64,000 bases of DNA from Gemmatimonadaceae bacterium. GTDB taxonomy: Bacteria > Gemmatimonadota > Gemmatimonadetes > Gemmatimonadales > Gemmatimonadaceae. A model generated the notes under the pieces. That model saw only the letters and a program-made list of their open reading frames with translations, was not told where the DNA came from and ran no database searches. The stretch covers positions 57,064 through 121,063 of the forward strand of contig JAIEMN010000007.1 in NCBI GenBank assembly GCA_019752115.1. Reading direction: 5' to 3'. The translations under genes were made by a program, and so were the position numbers. Of the stretch, positions 53,733-62,522 are shown one piece after another. Within the stretch, counting starts at the first letter, position 1. The number at the start of each line of letters is the position of its first letter.

Positions 53733-54683
53733 ATGGATCTGCTTTCGAACGCCGTCGATGCCATTCAGGTTGGCGTCGAGGATTACCACACCGGTACGCG
53801 GCCGCGATTGCTGGCCGCCGTGCGCAGCATCCACGCGGGCATCCTCCTCCTGCTCAAGCAGGCCATCCTGACCAAGGTGCCCGGTCCCGCTGGAGAGACT
53901 CTCATTCGGGCGAGCATCGAACCGCAGCTCGACGAGTCCGGGCAGGTCGTCTACCGCGGGAAGGGCAAGCGCACCATCGACACGCAGCAAATCCGTCAGC
54001 GCTGCACGGCCGTCGGCATTCATCTCGACTGGGACGCGTTACACCGGATCGGGGACGTGCGAAATGACGTGGAGCATTACAGCTCCCAGTTGTCTGTGGA
54101 AGCTATCGCCGATGTGATTACGTCGGCAATGGTGTTGGTGCGGCGAATCGCCGAAGTGCATTTGAACAGGGCGCCGCGCGATCTCGTCGGCGTCGATACT
54201 TGGGAGGCAATGTTGAACGTCGCCGCCGTGCACGCCATCGAGCGGCAGGCCTGCGACGACGCATTGGCAAGCATCGCCTGGGAGTCCGACACGTTGGCGA
54301 ACGGCATCGTCAAAGTGAGATGCGACGCCTGCGCCTCGGACTTGCTGCGGCCAACAGAGGAGTCGAGGTCGTTCGACGACATCGTGCTGTCGTGCCGCGC
54401 CTGCGGTGCGACACACGATGCGGACACCGTCATCCCCGAGGCCCTCGCGCGTGAGCTGGCGTGGGACGAGTACCTCGCCGCCACCGATGGGGGCGAAAAT
54501 CCGGTCGGTGATTGCCCGGACTGCGCGACCAACGCGTACATCGACTTCGAGAACCGGTGTGCGCGCTGTGGTAGCTCGGTGAACCGTACGTGTGCACGAT
54601 GCAATTCCTACATTCCGCTGTCGGAGCTCCTTTCGGCCCCGTACTGCGGGTACTGCGAGCACGTGATGTCGAAGGACGACTAG
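53733..54683 (+). CDS. HEPN-like protein with C-terminal zinc ribbons
   Basis: 316 residues from the ATG at 53733. The helical N-terminal region contains GDVRNDVEHY with Arg110 and His115 in the R-x4-H spacing of HEPN ribonucleases, preceded by helices such as LAAVRSIHAGILLLLKQAIL. The C-terminal half has at least five CxxC knuckles (CDACASD, CRACGAT, CPDCATN, CARCGSS, CARCNS, CGYCEH), predicting several zinc ribbons. It lies third in the AbiE operon. Activity as an RNase is inference from the motif; an alternative is a structural HEPN that only binds nucleic acid. Confidence 0.65.
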   Translation: MDLLSNAVDAIQVGVEDYHTGTRPRLLAAVRSIHAGILLLLKQAILTKVPGPAGETLIRASIEPQLDESGQVVYRGKGKRTIDTQQIRQRCTAVGIHLDWDALHRIGDVRNDVEHYSSQLSVEAIADVITSAMVLVRRIAEVHLNRAPRDLVGVDTWEAMLNVAAVHAIERQACDDALASIAWESDTLANGIVKVRCDACASDLLRPTEESRSFDDIVLSCRACGATHDADTVIPEALARELAWDEYLAATDGGENPVGDCPDCATNAYIDFENRCARCGSSVNRTCARCNSYIPLSELLSAPYCGYCEHVMSKDD

Positions 54684-55140
54684 GCCCGCGCGCCGTTTGG
54701 GGTGTGCGGGCATGCCTGTGACGGCGAAATGCTCCACCGATAGCGACGGTGCGGATGTCGCCGTGGCGAAGGCTGCGTAAAGATCACCAAACTACGTTCG
54801 CCACGAACGCCTTCGTCCAAGGAGAAATCATCATCGAATCTGACTCCAAGAATCGGGTTCCGCGGTGCCAGCAGTAGGGAGGTGACGCGAGTGGGGCGCT
54901 CACCGAACCGTTTCTTCTCCGTGGTGTCGCACGCGGTTTGGCGTGTTCAGCCGGGTGCCCTTCACCGAATTCACCAACGAAGGCTCCTCACGCCGTTTCG
55001 TTCGGCGTGACTCGGTTTTCTTGGGCCGGATACGGAAATGCCGCGACTTCCAGTCGCGGAAGGTGCGGCCAATCATATCCGATGCACATCGTTGACGCGA
55101 ACCTGTCGGTGAAGAGTAAACCCGAAACCGAGGAGAATCT
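54684..55140. other. Gap upstream of Cas2-like gene, with hairpins
   Basis: 457 bp with no supported coding region. Just past the HEPN stop is a weak stem GCCCGC...GCGGGC (54684-54711). CACGCCG (54989-54995) pairs with CGGCGTG (55003-55009) and is followed by ACTCGGTTTTC, a possible terminator or RNA stem. CCGCGACT (55041-55048) pairs with AGTCGCGG (55052-55059) around TCC. These could be parts of a small RNA ahead of the Cas2-like gene. Confidence 0.4.
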
Positions 55141-55407
55141 GTGGCAGTATTATTGGTGACGTACGATCTCAACAGTCCCGGGCAGGCTTACACGAATTTG
55201 TTGGGTTACATCAAGACGTTCTCGTGGGCGAAGCTCTCCGAGTCGTCTTACGCGATTCGCACCAATGAATCACCGACCGTCGTGCGAGATCGCATCAGAC
55301 AGATCACCGACACGAACGATAACGTGTACGTGATCACCTTAAGGCAGCCGTATTCTGGATGGGGGCCGAAAGAGGTGAACGACTGGCTTGACAACAACCT
55401 CACATAA
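55141..55407 (+). CDS. Orphan Cas2-like / SinR-family protein
   Basis: 88 residues from a GTG with GAGGAG seven bases upstream. The opening VLLVTYDLNSPGQ and the later segments FSWAKLSESSYAIRT and NDNVYVITLRQPYSGWG match the small ferredoxin-fold family annotated as SinR or stand-alone Cas2. Cas2 relatives include VapD-type RNases. No Cas1, other cas genes or CRISPR array are in the window. Its lower-GC coding style differs from the chromosome left of the island. Confidence 0.65.
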   Translation: MAVLLVTYDLNSPGQAYTNLLGYIKTFSWAKLSESSYAIRTNESPTVVRDRIRQITDTNDNVYVITLRQPYSGWGPKEVNDWLDNNLT

Positions 55408-55461
55408 ACGGTCCGCCGTTAGGGCCTACGATGTTCGAGCCGGGCCCCCCATGACGTGACG

Positions 55462-55976
55462 TGACCTCCGAAATCTGATCCACGCTGCATGTTAGTCCCA
55501 GCCGAGGGGGACGCATGTGGAAGAGTCGGTTTACGGAGGCCCAGATCGTGGCGGTGCTGCACGAGTGGGACGCGGGGGCGAAGACGTCGGACCTGGTGCG
55601 CCGCCACGGCGTCACCGAGCAGACGCTGTATCGCCGGAAGAAGAAGTACGGCGGGATGCAGGTCGCGGAGGCGAAGCGGCTCAAGGCGCTCGAGGAGGAG
55701 AATCGGCAGCTCAAGCGGCTGGTGGCCGACCAAGCACTGAATCTTCAGGTCGTGAAGGACCTGCTGGGGAAAAAGGTGGCGACGCCCGAGCAGCGGCGGA
55801 GGGTCGTCGAGCACGCGATGAAATCCGCCGGCCTCTCCGAGCGCCAAGCGTGCCGCTACACCGGCTTCGCGTGGTCGTCGCAGCGCTATCAGTCACGCAA
55901 GGACGCGCCGCAAACGCGAAAGGCTCCGGCGGAGGGCGGCCCACGCGGGTCTATATCTGCGACACAACGCCGCTAG
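55462..55976 (+). pseudogene. IS3-family transposase remnant (OrfA, truncated OrfB)
   Basis: A 153-residue frame at 55515 begins with the IS3 OrfA helix-turn-helix (WKSRFTEAQIVAVLHEWDAG, DLVRRHGVTEQTLYRRKKKYGG) and leucine zipper (LKALEEENRQLKRLVADQ), then continues to the OrfB N-terminus (LSERQACRYTGFAWSSQRYQ) before losing the family sequence. The integrase core with the DDE residues is missing, so it is inactive. TGACCTCC at 55462 may be the left inverted repeat; the right end is lost. Confidence 0.8.
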
Positions 55977-56066
55977 CACTGCCTCAGCAGCATGTGGGCT
56001 TGCAGCTAACCAGCCGACGAGCGTTCGGCCTTTTTGCTGGACGCGCGCGCCGCGCCGCGCCGCGCT

Positions 56067-56102
56067 GCGCAGCGCACGCAGCGGCCGCCGCGTGCGCTGC
56101 GC
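56067..56102. terminator. GC-rich hairpin after protease-nuclease gene
   Basis: A perfect 13-bp stem GCGCAGCGCACGC (56067-56079) / GCGTGCGCTGCGC (56090-56102), 11 bases past the stop of the minus-strand gene. No long U-run follows, so efficiency is uncertain. Confidence 0.55.
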
Positions 56103-56113
56103 GGTGAGAGGAG

Positions 56114-58033
56114 CTATAGGCCGTCGAATCGCAGGCCCGTCAGTTCCGAGATCTCGTCAATCGTCGAGTCCAGCACGCCATCGGGGGTCTCGATGTCAAG
56201 TTCGAGCGGGCCCGCCTCATCGAGTTCGTCACTCTGGTCCAAAATGAAGGCCCGATGAACCAAGGCATCCCCTTCAACCCACGCGATGATCTTCCAGAAC
56301 CGGAGCGGGACACGGATGCGAGTCGAGAACGCCGCGGTGGACTCCTTACTTCGGAGCGAGTCAAACGTTGGATCATCGGCCTGAAGAATCGGACCCACAA
56401 ACTCGATGAGACGAGCGCTCTCGGCCTTCGCTTGTCCGACCACCTCACGCTCGACTCGGTACCATTCACGTGACCCGTTGAATGCTGCGATCTGCGGGCA
56501 GACGTTGGTCAAGGTAAAACTGTGGATGTCCGCCTGCCGCCGCTCGGCGGCGCTGCCGAAAATGACGTACTCGCGCGCCGCCTGATGTCCTCGCTGCAGC
56601 ATCTGCGAGAAAATAGAGTCGTCCGGCTGATGCTCTTCAGCGATACGAGGATCGTACGACCACGGCGGCCGTTGCCCGAGACTTCCGGAGGGTCGTCGCG
56701 CTCCGTCGATATTGACCGCCGCGAACACGGGTAACCGACGCCGCGCATGCATTGCAGTCGTGAAGTGCCGGAAGGGCAAGAGGTATTCCTGCGGTCGGTC
56801 CACGCGAGGCGCCAGCGCGCGCCGAAGCGTCGGCGTGGGAGTCGGCAGCGGGATCGTGAATCCCTCCAAAAAGTCTGGATCGTAGCCGAGCGAGTCTGGA
56901 AATTGGTCCAGTGCTCGCCGCGTGATCTCCAAGCCCTCCGGCGCGAGAGCAAGCCGTCGCGTCCCACTGCGCGCACCGACGGCCGAAAGAGGCGTTGCCA
57001 CTTCGACTGGCGTGGCCAGCGGCCCGTCCGCGACGAATCCGGCCGCTGTCCGAATGATGCCAAGCGCACGCGTGGCACTGGCTTGAAACGGATTGTCTGC
57101 GTTGCCGGCAATTTCGCCAAGTCGTGCAAGAATGCGGCTCACGCGCACGCCCTCGTTCGACACGTACTGAATGCTCGCGTCGTCGTCATCAGGCCGCGCC
57201 GCCCGATTATCACGCCGCAGCACCACGGGCTGGCCGCGGACGGTGCGGACCGCCGGTACGCCCCGCCGATGCAACGCCACGACAAACCATTGATCGTTCA
57301 TCACGGGTGAGCCCGAGGAGCCCCGCACTGTATCGGTCTCGTAGTAGATAAAGCTGTTGCCTTCTAGCTGACTTGCGTCCGCGGTCTCGTCATACGGATA
57401 GACCGTGACACGGTTGTTGCGAATGGCCAAATGCTTCTGTCGACCGTTCGGGTGCTGGATAATGCTGGCGTACTCGTCGCGAACGATCTTCCCGGTTTCC
57501 TCAAACAGGCGGAGATAGCCGAATCGGCTCAGACGCGTTCCATCCGTGGCCACCGGCAGGACGCTCACGATGGAGAAATCGAGTGCCTCGTCTGCGACAA
57601 AAATGTCCAGAGGATCCAGGCGAAAGACATGAGGGGTCAAGGGCAGCCCGCGAGCATCGTCGGATGCGTCAAATGTAGCGGTTGCTGCCAATGCCCAATC
57701 GGAGGAGCGCAAGACATGCTGGTTGGTCATCAGCAGGTTTGGCGCAATGAGAAATCCGGTCGCGAAGCCCGTCCCTCGTCCATCAACCGGGATCTCGATG
57801 CGCCCGACGGCACGTGCCGCACGTAACCCGATGTCGAGATAACGAATCGGCAGGATGTCGCTCCCTTCGATGATGCTCTCAAAGAACACACGGTCGGTTG
57901 GCAGTAGAAAATTGCGCCGGCGATTCAGCATGTCCGCTTCAACCTCCGGCGTTGTCCCGCGCGCCTGCCGCGCCTTCGCCGCGGCATAGCGCGCGGCGCT
58001 GCGAAGGGCATCCGACATATCAATACGTCCCAT
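56114..58033 (-). CDS. Trypsin-like protease fused to DNA/RNA non-specific (NUC) endonuclease
   Basis: 639 residues from the ATG at 58033, with GGAG 6-9 bases upstream. The protease domain (~75-260) has its triad in TNQHVLRSS (His106), ALDFSIVSV (Asp152) and VRGSSGSPVMND (Ser240). The C-terminal domain (~415-620) resembles a beta-beta-alpha-metal NUC endonuclease: HFTTAMHARRRLPVFAAVNI, QRGHQAAREYVIFG (His483 of the RGH motif, usually DRGH), then FTLTNVCPQIAAFN (metal Asn). The N-terminal ~70 residues are helical and may be an adaptor. No signal peptide, so it works inside the cell, as expected for a defence effector that is activated by proteolysis or that kills by nuclease action. Confidence 0.8.
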   Translation of the reverse strand: MGRIDMSDALRSAARYAAAKARQARGTTPEVEADMLNRRRNFLLPTDRVFFESIIEGSDILPIRYLDIGLRAARAVGRIEIPVDGRGTGFATGFLIAPNLLMTNQHVLRSSDWALAATATFDASDDARGLPLTPHVFRLDPLDIFVADEALDFSIVSVLPVATDGTRLSRFGYLRLFEETGKIVRDEYASIIQHPNGRQKHLAIRNNRVTVYPYDETADASQLEGNSFIYYETDTVRGSSGSPVMNDQWFVVALHRRGVPAVRTVRGQPVVLRRDNRAARPDDDDASIQYVSNEGVRVSRILARLGEIAGNADNPFQASATRALGIIRTAAGFVADGPLATPVEVATPLSAVGARSGTRRLALAPEGLEITRRALDQFPDSLGYDPDFLEGFTIPLPTPTPTLRRALAPRVDRPQEYLLPFRHFTTAMHARRRLPVFAAVNIDGARRPSGSLGQRPPWSYDPRIAEEHQPDDSIFSQMLQRGHQAAREYVIFGSAAERRQADIHSFTLTNVCPQIAAFNGSREWYRVEREVVGQAKAESARLIEFVGPILQADDPTFDSLRSKESTAAFSTRIRVPLRFWKIIAWVEGDALVHRAFILDQSDELDEAGPLELDIETPDGVLDSTIDEISELTGLRFDGL

Positions 58034-58801
58034 AGTGCATCTCCATTCCAGATGTGTCCGGTGGGGATCGGCGACGTCGCGTAGACGGAGCCGCAGCCGA
58101 TCACACAATTCGATCTCAGAACGGCAAGCTCGTCAAGCGCCACCGTGACAAAGGCCGAATACGAAAACAGGGCATGTCGTGCGGGTTAACTCCGGCGATC
58201 CCGGACAGGAAACGCGACTGCATTGGTCACCCACCGCAGTTCATCGCTTCTCAAGCGTGGTCCAATGGGAGTCGCTGGCTGTACCATCGGCAGCGAGACG
58301 CACGACCCGCCCACGTGGGGTAGTCGGTGGCGATCCGCTCCTCGTCTTCTCAATCGGCCCGGCGTGAGAGGCTGGGTGACCTCGGATGTGCGGTGCGCGG
58401 GGCGCTGGCGGCCGTTTCCCTTCTCTGAGTAGTGACGAGCTGATGCCGTCGACGGCGTGCCGGAGCGTCAGTGCTACGGGTGACCTCCTTCGCGATCACC
58501 CGTGGGCCGATGTCGTGCCCCGCGCGATGTAGCCCGTTCTGCACTTTCCTGCTATTGTTCGTCCACGGACGTCCGGCTGACTGGAATTGAAGGATGCCGT
58601 TGATCCTGCGGCAGTCCACGTACCAATGTTGACGTGAAAACGCTGGCATGGTGCATGGCGTAGTTTTGTCACGCAGTAGTCTCGCCACATCGCATCATCA
58701 GAAGGTCAGAGCTCCACAGCCGGCGTTCGCCTTCTCGTATGCGTGAGCCCCGTGGTAGTGCCGCGGACATCGATCCATGATGGCATGTAGAGCATGGCCG
58801 A
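58034..58801. other. Divergent gap; candidate retron msr-msd region
   Basis: 768 bp between the divergent protease-nuclease and retron RT genes, with no supported ORF. Retron RNAs are normally encoded just upstream of the RT. Structures seen: CGGGTGA (58477-58483) pairing with TCACCCG; CGTGAAAACGC near 58632 pairing loosely with GCGTAGTTTTGTCACG; and GGCATG/CATGGCC close to the RT start (58781-58798). I could not define a1/a2 arms or the branching G. Both promoters must also lie here. Confidence 0.4.
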
Positions 58802-60469
58802 ATGTCATTTTACGACTTGTCACCTAGTGCGCTCAGAGAGCGAGTGGCGACGCTCACGACGCGGCGGAGTATCGCCGAGCTCATCGAGATGTCACCGACG
58901 CTGCTAGATGGTCTCGCCAATAGCCTGAATCGCCGGGCATACCACCGGTTTCACGTTCCGAAGAAGTCAGGCGGTAGCCGGGTCATCACCGCGCCCACTG
59001 CGCGACTGAAAGAGGTGCAACGGCGGCTCTACCGTGTGTTGTCGGCCCTGACCGTACCGCCGACGTGCGCGTTCGGCTTTATCGAGCGACGGAGTACGGT
59101 GCACAACGCGCAGTCGCATACGCGCTCCCGGTGGGTGCTGAACATCGATCTAGAAGAGTTCTTTCCGTCGATCCACTTTGGGCGGGTTCATGGCATGCTC
59201 ATGGCGCCCCCGTACCACATTCCCGAACTTGGGGCGCAGCGCATCGCGGCCTTGTGCTGTCACGAGAGCGTTCTCCCACAAGGGGCCCCGACATCGCCGA
59301 TTCTCGCGAACATGATCGCGCGCGGATTGGACTTTGCCCTTCGCGACTTCGCGAATCAGAATCGCTGTCACTATACGCGCTACGCGGACGACCTGACATT
59401 CTCTCAATTCCGAAAGCGATTTCCGTCCGCCTTGGTGACGCGCGGTGTCGACAATGTCACGCGTGTGTCAGATGAGCTCAGGCAAATTGTTGAGTCCCAT
59501 GGGTTTCGGCTCAACGCCAAGAAGACGCGACTTGCACACTACAGCGAGCGGCAGGAGGTGACGGGACTCATCGTTAACTCTAAGCGCCCGAACGTTCCCC
59601 GTGAGTTCATCCGAAACCTACGTGCGATGTTGCATGCATGGGAGCGCTATGGTGAGGAGGCCGCTGAGGCAACGTACCGTCGCACGTTCGCGCCTCGGGA
59701 CGCGAGCGATCACGTTGGGCTCTTCCGAGAAACGCTTTTGGGGAGACTCAGCTATCTCGCCATGGTGAAGGGACGGTCGGATCCGGTCTACGTTGAGCTC
59801 ATTAGACGAGCACGCGAGCGCGTTGATCGCAAGCACGGGACGAACTACTTCGATACGATGCCAATTCCCGAGGATGGCGTCGCGGTGTTGATGACCACCG
59901 AGGGCCGCGACAGAGCTGGAGAGCAGGGAACGGGATTTGTCCTGAGAAATATAGGGGTGGTTACTTGCTACCACGTGGTGCGACGGGCGGTGACCGTCGA
60001 GGCGTTTCCTTGGCACGCGCCGCTACGGGCGACCAACCTGTTTATGGATCGCTTCAATGTCGACTGGGACCTGGCAATCCTTCGCGGCAACTACGGTGCA
60101 AAATATCAATTTGAGGCCGGGGATGATGCGCAGCTTAGGATCGGGATGCCTGTTCGAATCGTGGGGTTTCCCAACTGGGCGCCAGATCGCCCGATGAGCA
60201 TCACCGAGACGGTTATTCAAGGGATGAACTCCGATTACTTTGGAGCCCGACGATTCACCGTCCGTGATGCAATATTCGGGGGGAACAGCGGTGGTCCCGT
60301 TCTGAACGGTGCGGGGAAGGTGATCGGAGTGGCCATGACCGGTATGTTCCAGACCGGCGGAGGAACGGAGAACATGATTACGCCGATCAGCTATGTGCGA
60401 CGGCTTGCCGAGCAGCCTGCGTACGACCCCTTTTCGAACGTAGCCTCAAAAACTCGAGAGCACTCGTGA
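58802..60469 (+). CDS. Retron-type reverse transcriptase fused to trypsin-like protease
   Basis: 555 residues. The RT (~45-270) has the retron-specific NAxxH motif as NAQSH (102-106), the catalytic VLNIDLEEFFPSI (Asp116), LPQGAPTSP, YADD (194-197) and the VTG motif (253-255) of region Y that recognises the msr RNA. A C-terminal trypsin-like domain (~355-540) has TCYHVV (His391), DWDLAIL (Asp423) and GGNSGGPV (Ser496). RT-protease fusions are known among retrons, which act as anti-phage guards. The partner gene may be the divergent protease-nuclease. Confidence 0.9.
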   Translation: MSFYDLSPSALRERVATLTTRRSIAELIEMSPTLLDGLANSLNRRAYHRFHVPKKSGGSRVITAPTARLKEVQRRLYRVLSALTVPPTCAFGFIERRSTVHNAQSHTRSRWVLNIDLEEFFPSIHFGRVHGMLMAPPYHIPELGAQRIAALCCHESVLPQGAPTSPILANMIARGLDFALRDFANQNRCHYTRYADDLTFSQFRKRFPSALVTRGVDNVTRVSDELRQIVESHGFRLNAKKTRLAHYSERQEVTGLIVNSKRPNVPREFIRNLRAMLHAWERYGEEAAEATYRRTFAPRDASDHVGLFRETLLGRLSYLAMVKGRSDPVYVELIRRARERVDRKHGTNYFDTMPIPEDGVAVLMTTEGRDRAGEQGTGFVLRNIGVVTCYHVVRRAVTVEAFPWHAPLRATNLFMDRFNVDWDLAILRGNYGAKYQFEAGDDAQLRIGMPVRIVGFPNWAPDRPMSITETVIQGMNSDYFGARRFTVRDAIFGGNSGGPVLNGAGKVIGVAMTGMFQTGGGTENMITPISYVRRLAEQPAYDPFSNVASKTREHS

Positions 60470-61282
60470 CGCTCGGCGCTCGTTAGGCGGTCACGAGCGC
60501 AGCCGGCCGGCGCGCGTCGCAACGCGTCGAGTCAGCTCGGCGTGCCCTCAGCTCAGCGCGGGCACCGAACACGCGTTCGCTTCGATATGAGTTCGTCCGT
60601 AAGGGCGAGCTGGTACAATGCACGGGTATGCGGAGCTCGGAGTGATGAATCCAGATTGTACGGAGCTTGTGCTTCTCCTTCGGACGTGGCTGCGCCGGCC
60701 GTCAACGCCAGCCTGCGAACTGTCGCCGTTGCGATTCGAAGGCCGGAAGTCGCCACTGTCTAATGCTGACGTCAAGGCACTGTGCCAGACGCTCAGAGAG
60801 CACTGCGGACAGGAGTTTCAATCCCTGTTGGCGCCAGACCACGGATTAGAACGTCCTTGGGGTTAGGCACGGCGAGTCGCTGACGAAGGCGCTCGGCAGG
60901 TCATCGAGCGAAGCCTTGCGTGGCCGGACTCCCAATGGAGACGTCTGGCGCTCGACACGTTGAGCTCTTTACATCCCGAATGGGCACGTCTCGGACCGTG
61001 ATCTCACGGAGTTCGGCCGACCATAAGCCCAAACGCGTGTCGGCATAACGCGGGCGCGGACCGGCACACTGGCGCTCGAGCAGATTGCGCTGGCGTCGCG
61101 GCATATCGAAGTTGACGCGCCGATTGTGGGGATTGTCATCACCAGTATGAGATTGCGCAGAGTCACCAAGCAGAATTGCGCACTTGGGAGCTTTCCTGCG
61201 AGGCCCTCCGTCGGCCTCGTGCCGACGCGACCTTGGTCTCTTCCCCTGGGGGAGGAGACTGGTGTAAAGCAGGGATACCCTC
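60470..61282. other. Low-information gap with possible small ORF
   Basis: 813 bp. The only plausible frame is 60618-60866 (82 residues, +), preceded by a -10-like TACAAT at 60614 but with no recognised family and no good ribosome-binding site. A minus-strand frame at 60901-61335 is unrecognised. Two GTTAGGC sequences (60482, 60862) look like integron sites but lack partner arms. I consider most of it decayed island DNA. Confidence 0.35.
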
Positions 61283-61549
61283 GTGTTGCTACAGCACCTA
61301 TCGGAGCAGGGGCTCGGGAAGCGAGCCATCGCCAAGCAGTTAGGGATTAGCCCGCGGACGGTCCATCACTGGATCGCGACCGGGCAGTTGACGCGGGTGA
61401 TTGAGATGCCGGTGCCCCGGACGTCGGCGCCGCGTCCGCAGCGACTCGACCCCTTCAAGCCGCCGATCCTCGAGCGACTCGAGACGTACCCAGCGCTGAC
61501 CGCGGAGCGGCTGTTCGCGGAGTGTCCCCGGCACGCTCACGCCAGATGA
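61283..61549 (+). pseudogene. IS21-like (IstA) transposase N-terminal fragment
   Basis: 88 residues with an IstA-type helix-turn-helix (LSEQGLGKRAIAKQLGISPR, TVHHWIATGQL) and the following RLDPFKPPILERLETYPALT segment, then the frame ends where the catalytic DDE region should begin. No second gene istB is nearby. An unrelated IS with a similar HTH is possible. Confidence 0.5.
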
Positions 61550-61562
61550 ACTGCGGGCCGCG

Positions 61563-62171
61563 GTGCGGGACCTCCAGCGGGCGGTAGCGCACGAGCACAG
61601 CGACCGCGTGGAGAACGGAACCATCAGCACCCTGGCTGAGGTGCGCATTGTCGAGCGCACGTTCGACGACCTCGACACGGCGCGGGACTACGCGTTGCGG
61701 CACGCCGAGAACACGTCGGATGCCATCGCCGTCAAAGCACGGCGCATCAAGACGACGCGGCCCCTCGCGCATCGCGGCCCTTTCGCCCTGGCTTCCGGCT
61801 CCCTGTGGACCTGCGACGGCACCTCGGTTCGGCCGGTGGTAGTGCTGTGTGACGAGGTGCAGGGCCGCCGCGAAGCCACGAAGCTGCTCCGCGTCGTGCA
61901 GGCCTACGTGGACGCCGACGCGCCGCTGCGTGAGGCGGAGCGCGCCGCGCACGGCCTCGCCGGAGGGTTCACGCGTGGTGAGCCCCTCACGTCAGCGTGG
62001 GTGCAGCAGGCGCGGCGCGCGCAGGTCGCACTGGCGAAGGCCCGACGCGCCCGCGACGAGGCGACCGCGCGGTACGCGGCCTATCACGATGCCTTGGCCG
62101 ACAAGCTCTTCCCGATCACCGCCGTCGAGGAAAGCGTGGTCTGGGTGGTCGGCGGGTGGGCCGCGTGGTGA
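61563..62171 (+). CDS. Hypothetical protein
   Basis: 202 residues from a GTG at 61563; the frame starts 14 bp after the transposase fragment. Not recognised. Visible features are a short strand-rich middle (RGPFALASGSLWTCDGTSVR, PVVVLCDEVQGRREATKLLR) and an Ala/Arg-rich coiled coil near the C-terminus (QQARRAQVALAKARRARDEA). Could be a mobile-element accessory protein. Confidence 0.45.
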   Translation: MRDLQRAVAHEHSDRVENGTISTLAEVRIVERTFDDLDTARDYALRHAENTSDAIAVKARRIKTTRPLAHRGPFALASGSLWTCDGTSVRPVVVLCDEVQGRREATKLLRVVQAYVDADAPLREAERAAHGLAGGFTRGEPLTSAWVQQARRAQVALAKARRARDEATARYAAYHDALADKLFPITAVEESVVWVVGGWAAW

Positions 62172-62242
62172 GCGCCCCGGAGCCTGCTCAAGATGCTATG
62201 CTCCTCACAGGGCCTCCACATGCCACTCGTGACGGAGCACGT

Positions 62243-62443
62243 ATGAGCCGGAGTCGAAAGGATGGACGGAAGCGTGGTGGCCATCGCGACACGCAGCACC
62301 GCGAGGTCTGGAGTCGGCGGTGCCGGCGTGTGTCCATGTGGCCGATTGATGACCCGGATGTGACGGTGCTGACCCATCGTCACGAGCGTCGCCTGGCGAA
62401 GGCCGACGTGCGACGCGCGGTGCGCGAGCTGACCGACGCATGA
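62243..62443 (+). CDS. Small basic hypothetical protein
   Basis: 66 residues from an ATG with GGAG eight bases upstream. Very Arg/Lys/His-rich (MSRSRKDGRKRGGHRDTQHR), with a central RRVSMWPIDDPDVTVLTHRH. Not recognised. It follows the 202-residue hypothetical by 71 bp in the same direction. The composition suggests nucleic-acid binding. Confidence 0.45.
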   Translation: MSRSRKDGRKRGGHRDTQHREVWSRRCRRVSMWPIDDPDVTVLTHRHERRLAKADVRRAVRELTDA

Positions 62444-62522
62444 GCGCCGCCTGGTCTGGACGCTCGGCGGTGGTGTCTCCAGCCCTATCTCGGCACACGG
62501 CGTCGACATACTGCGTTACCCG

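Noticed and set aside
54684..55407. CRISPR locus next to the Cas2-like gene
   Set aside because: No regularly spaced direct repeats and no other cas genes.
60130..60160. tRNA T-loop-like GTTCGAATC
   Set aside because: It lies inside the RT-protease coding region and has no acceptor or anticodon stems around it.
60482..60868. Two GTTAGGC sequences 380 bp apart flanking a small ORF, like an integron cassette
   Set aside because: Neither has the required upstream RYYYAAC partner at attC spacing, and no integrase is present.
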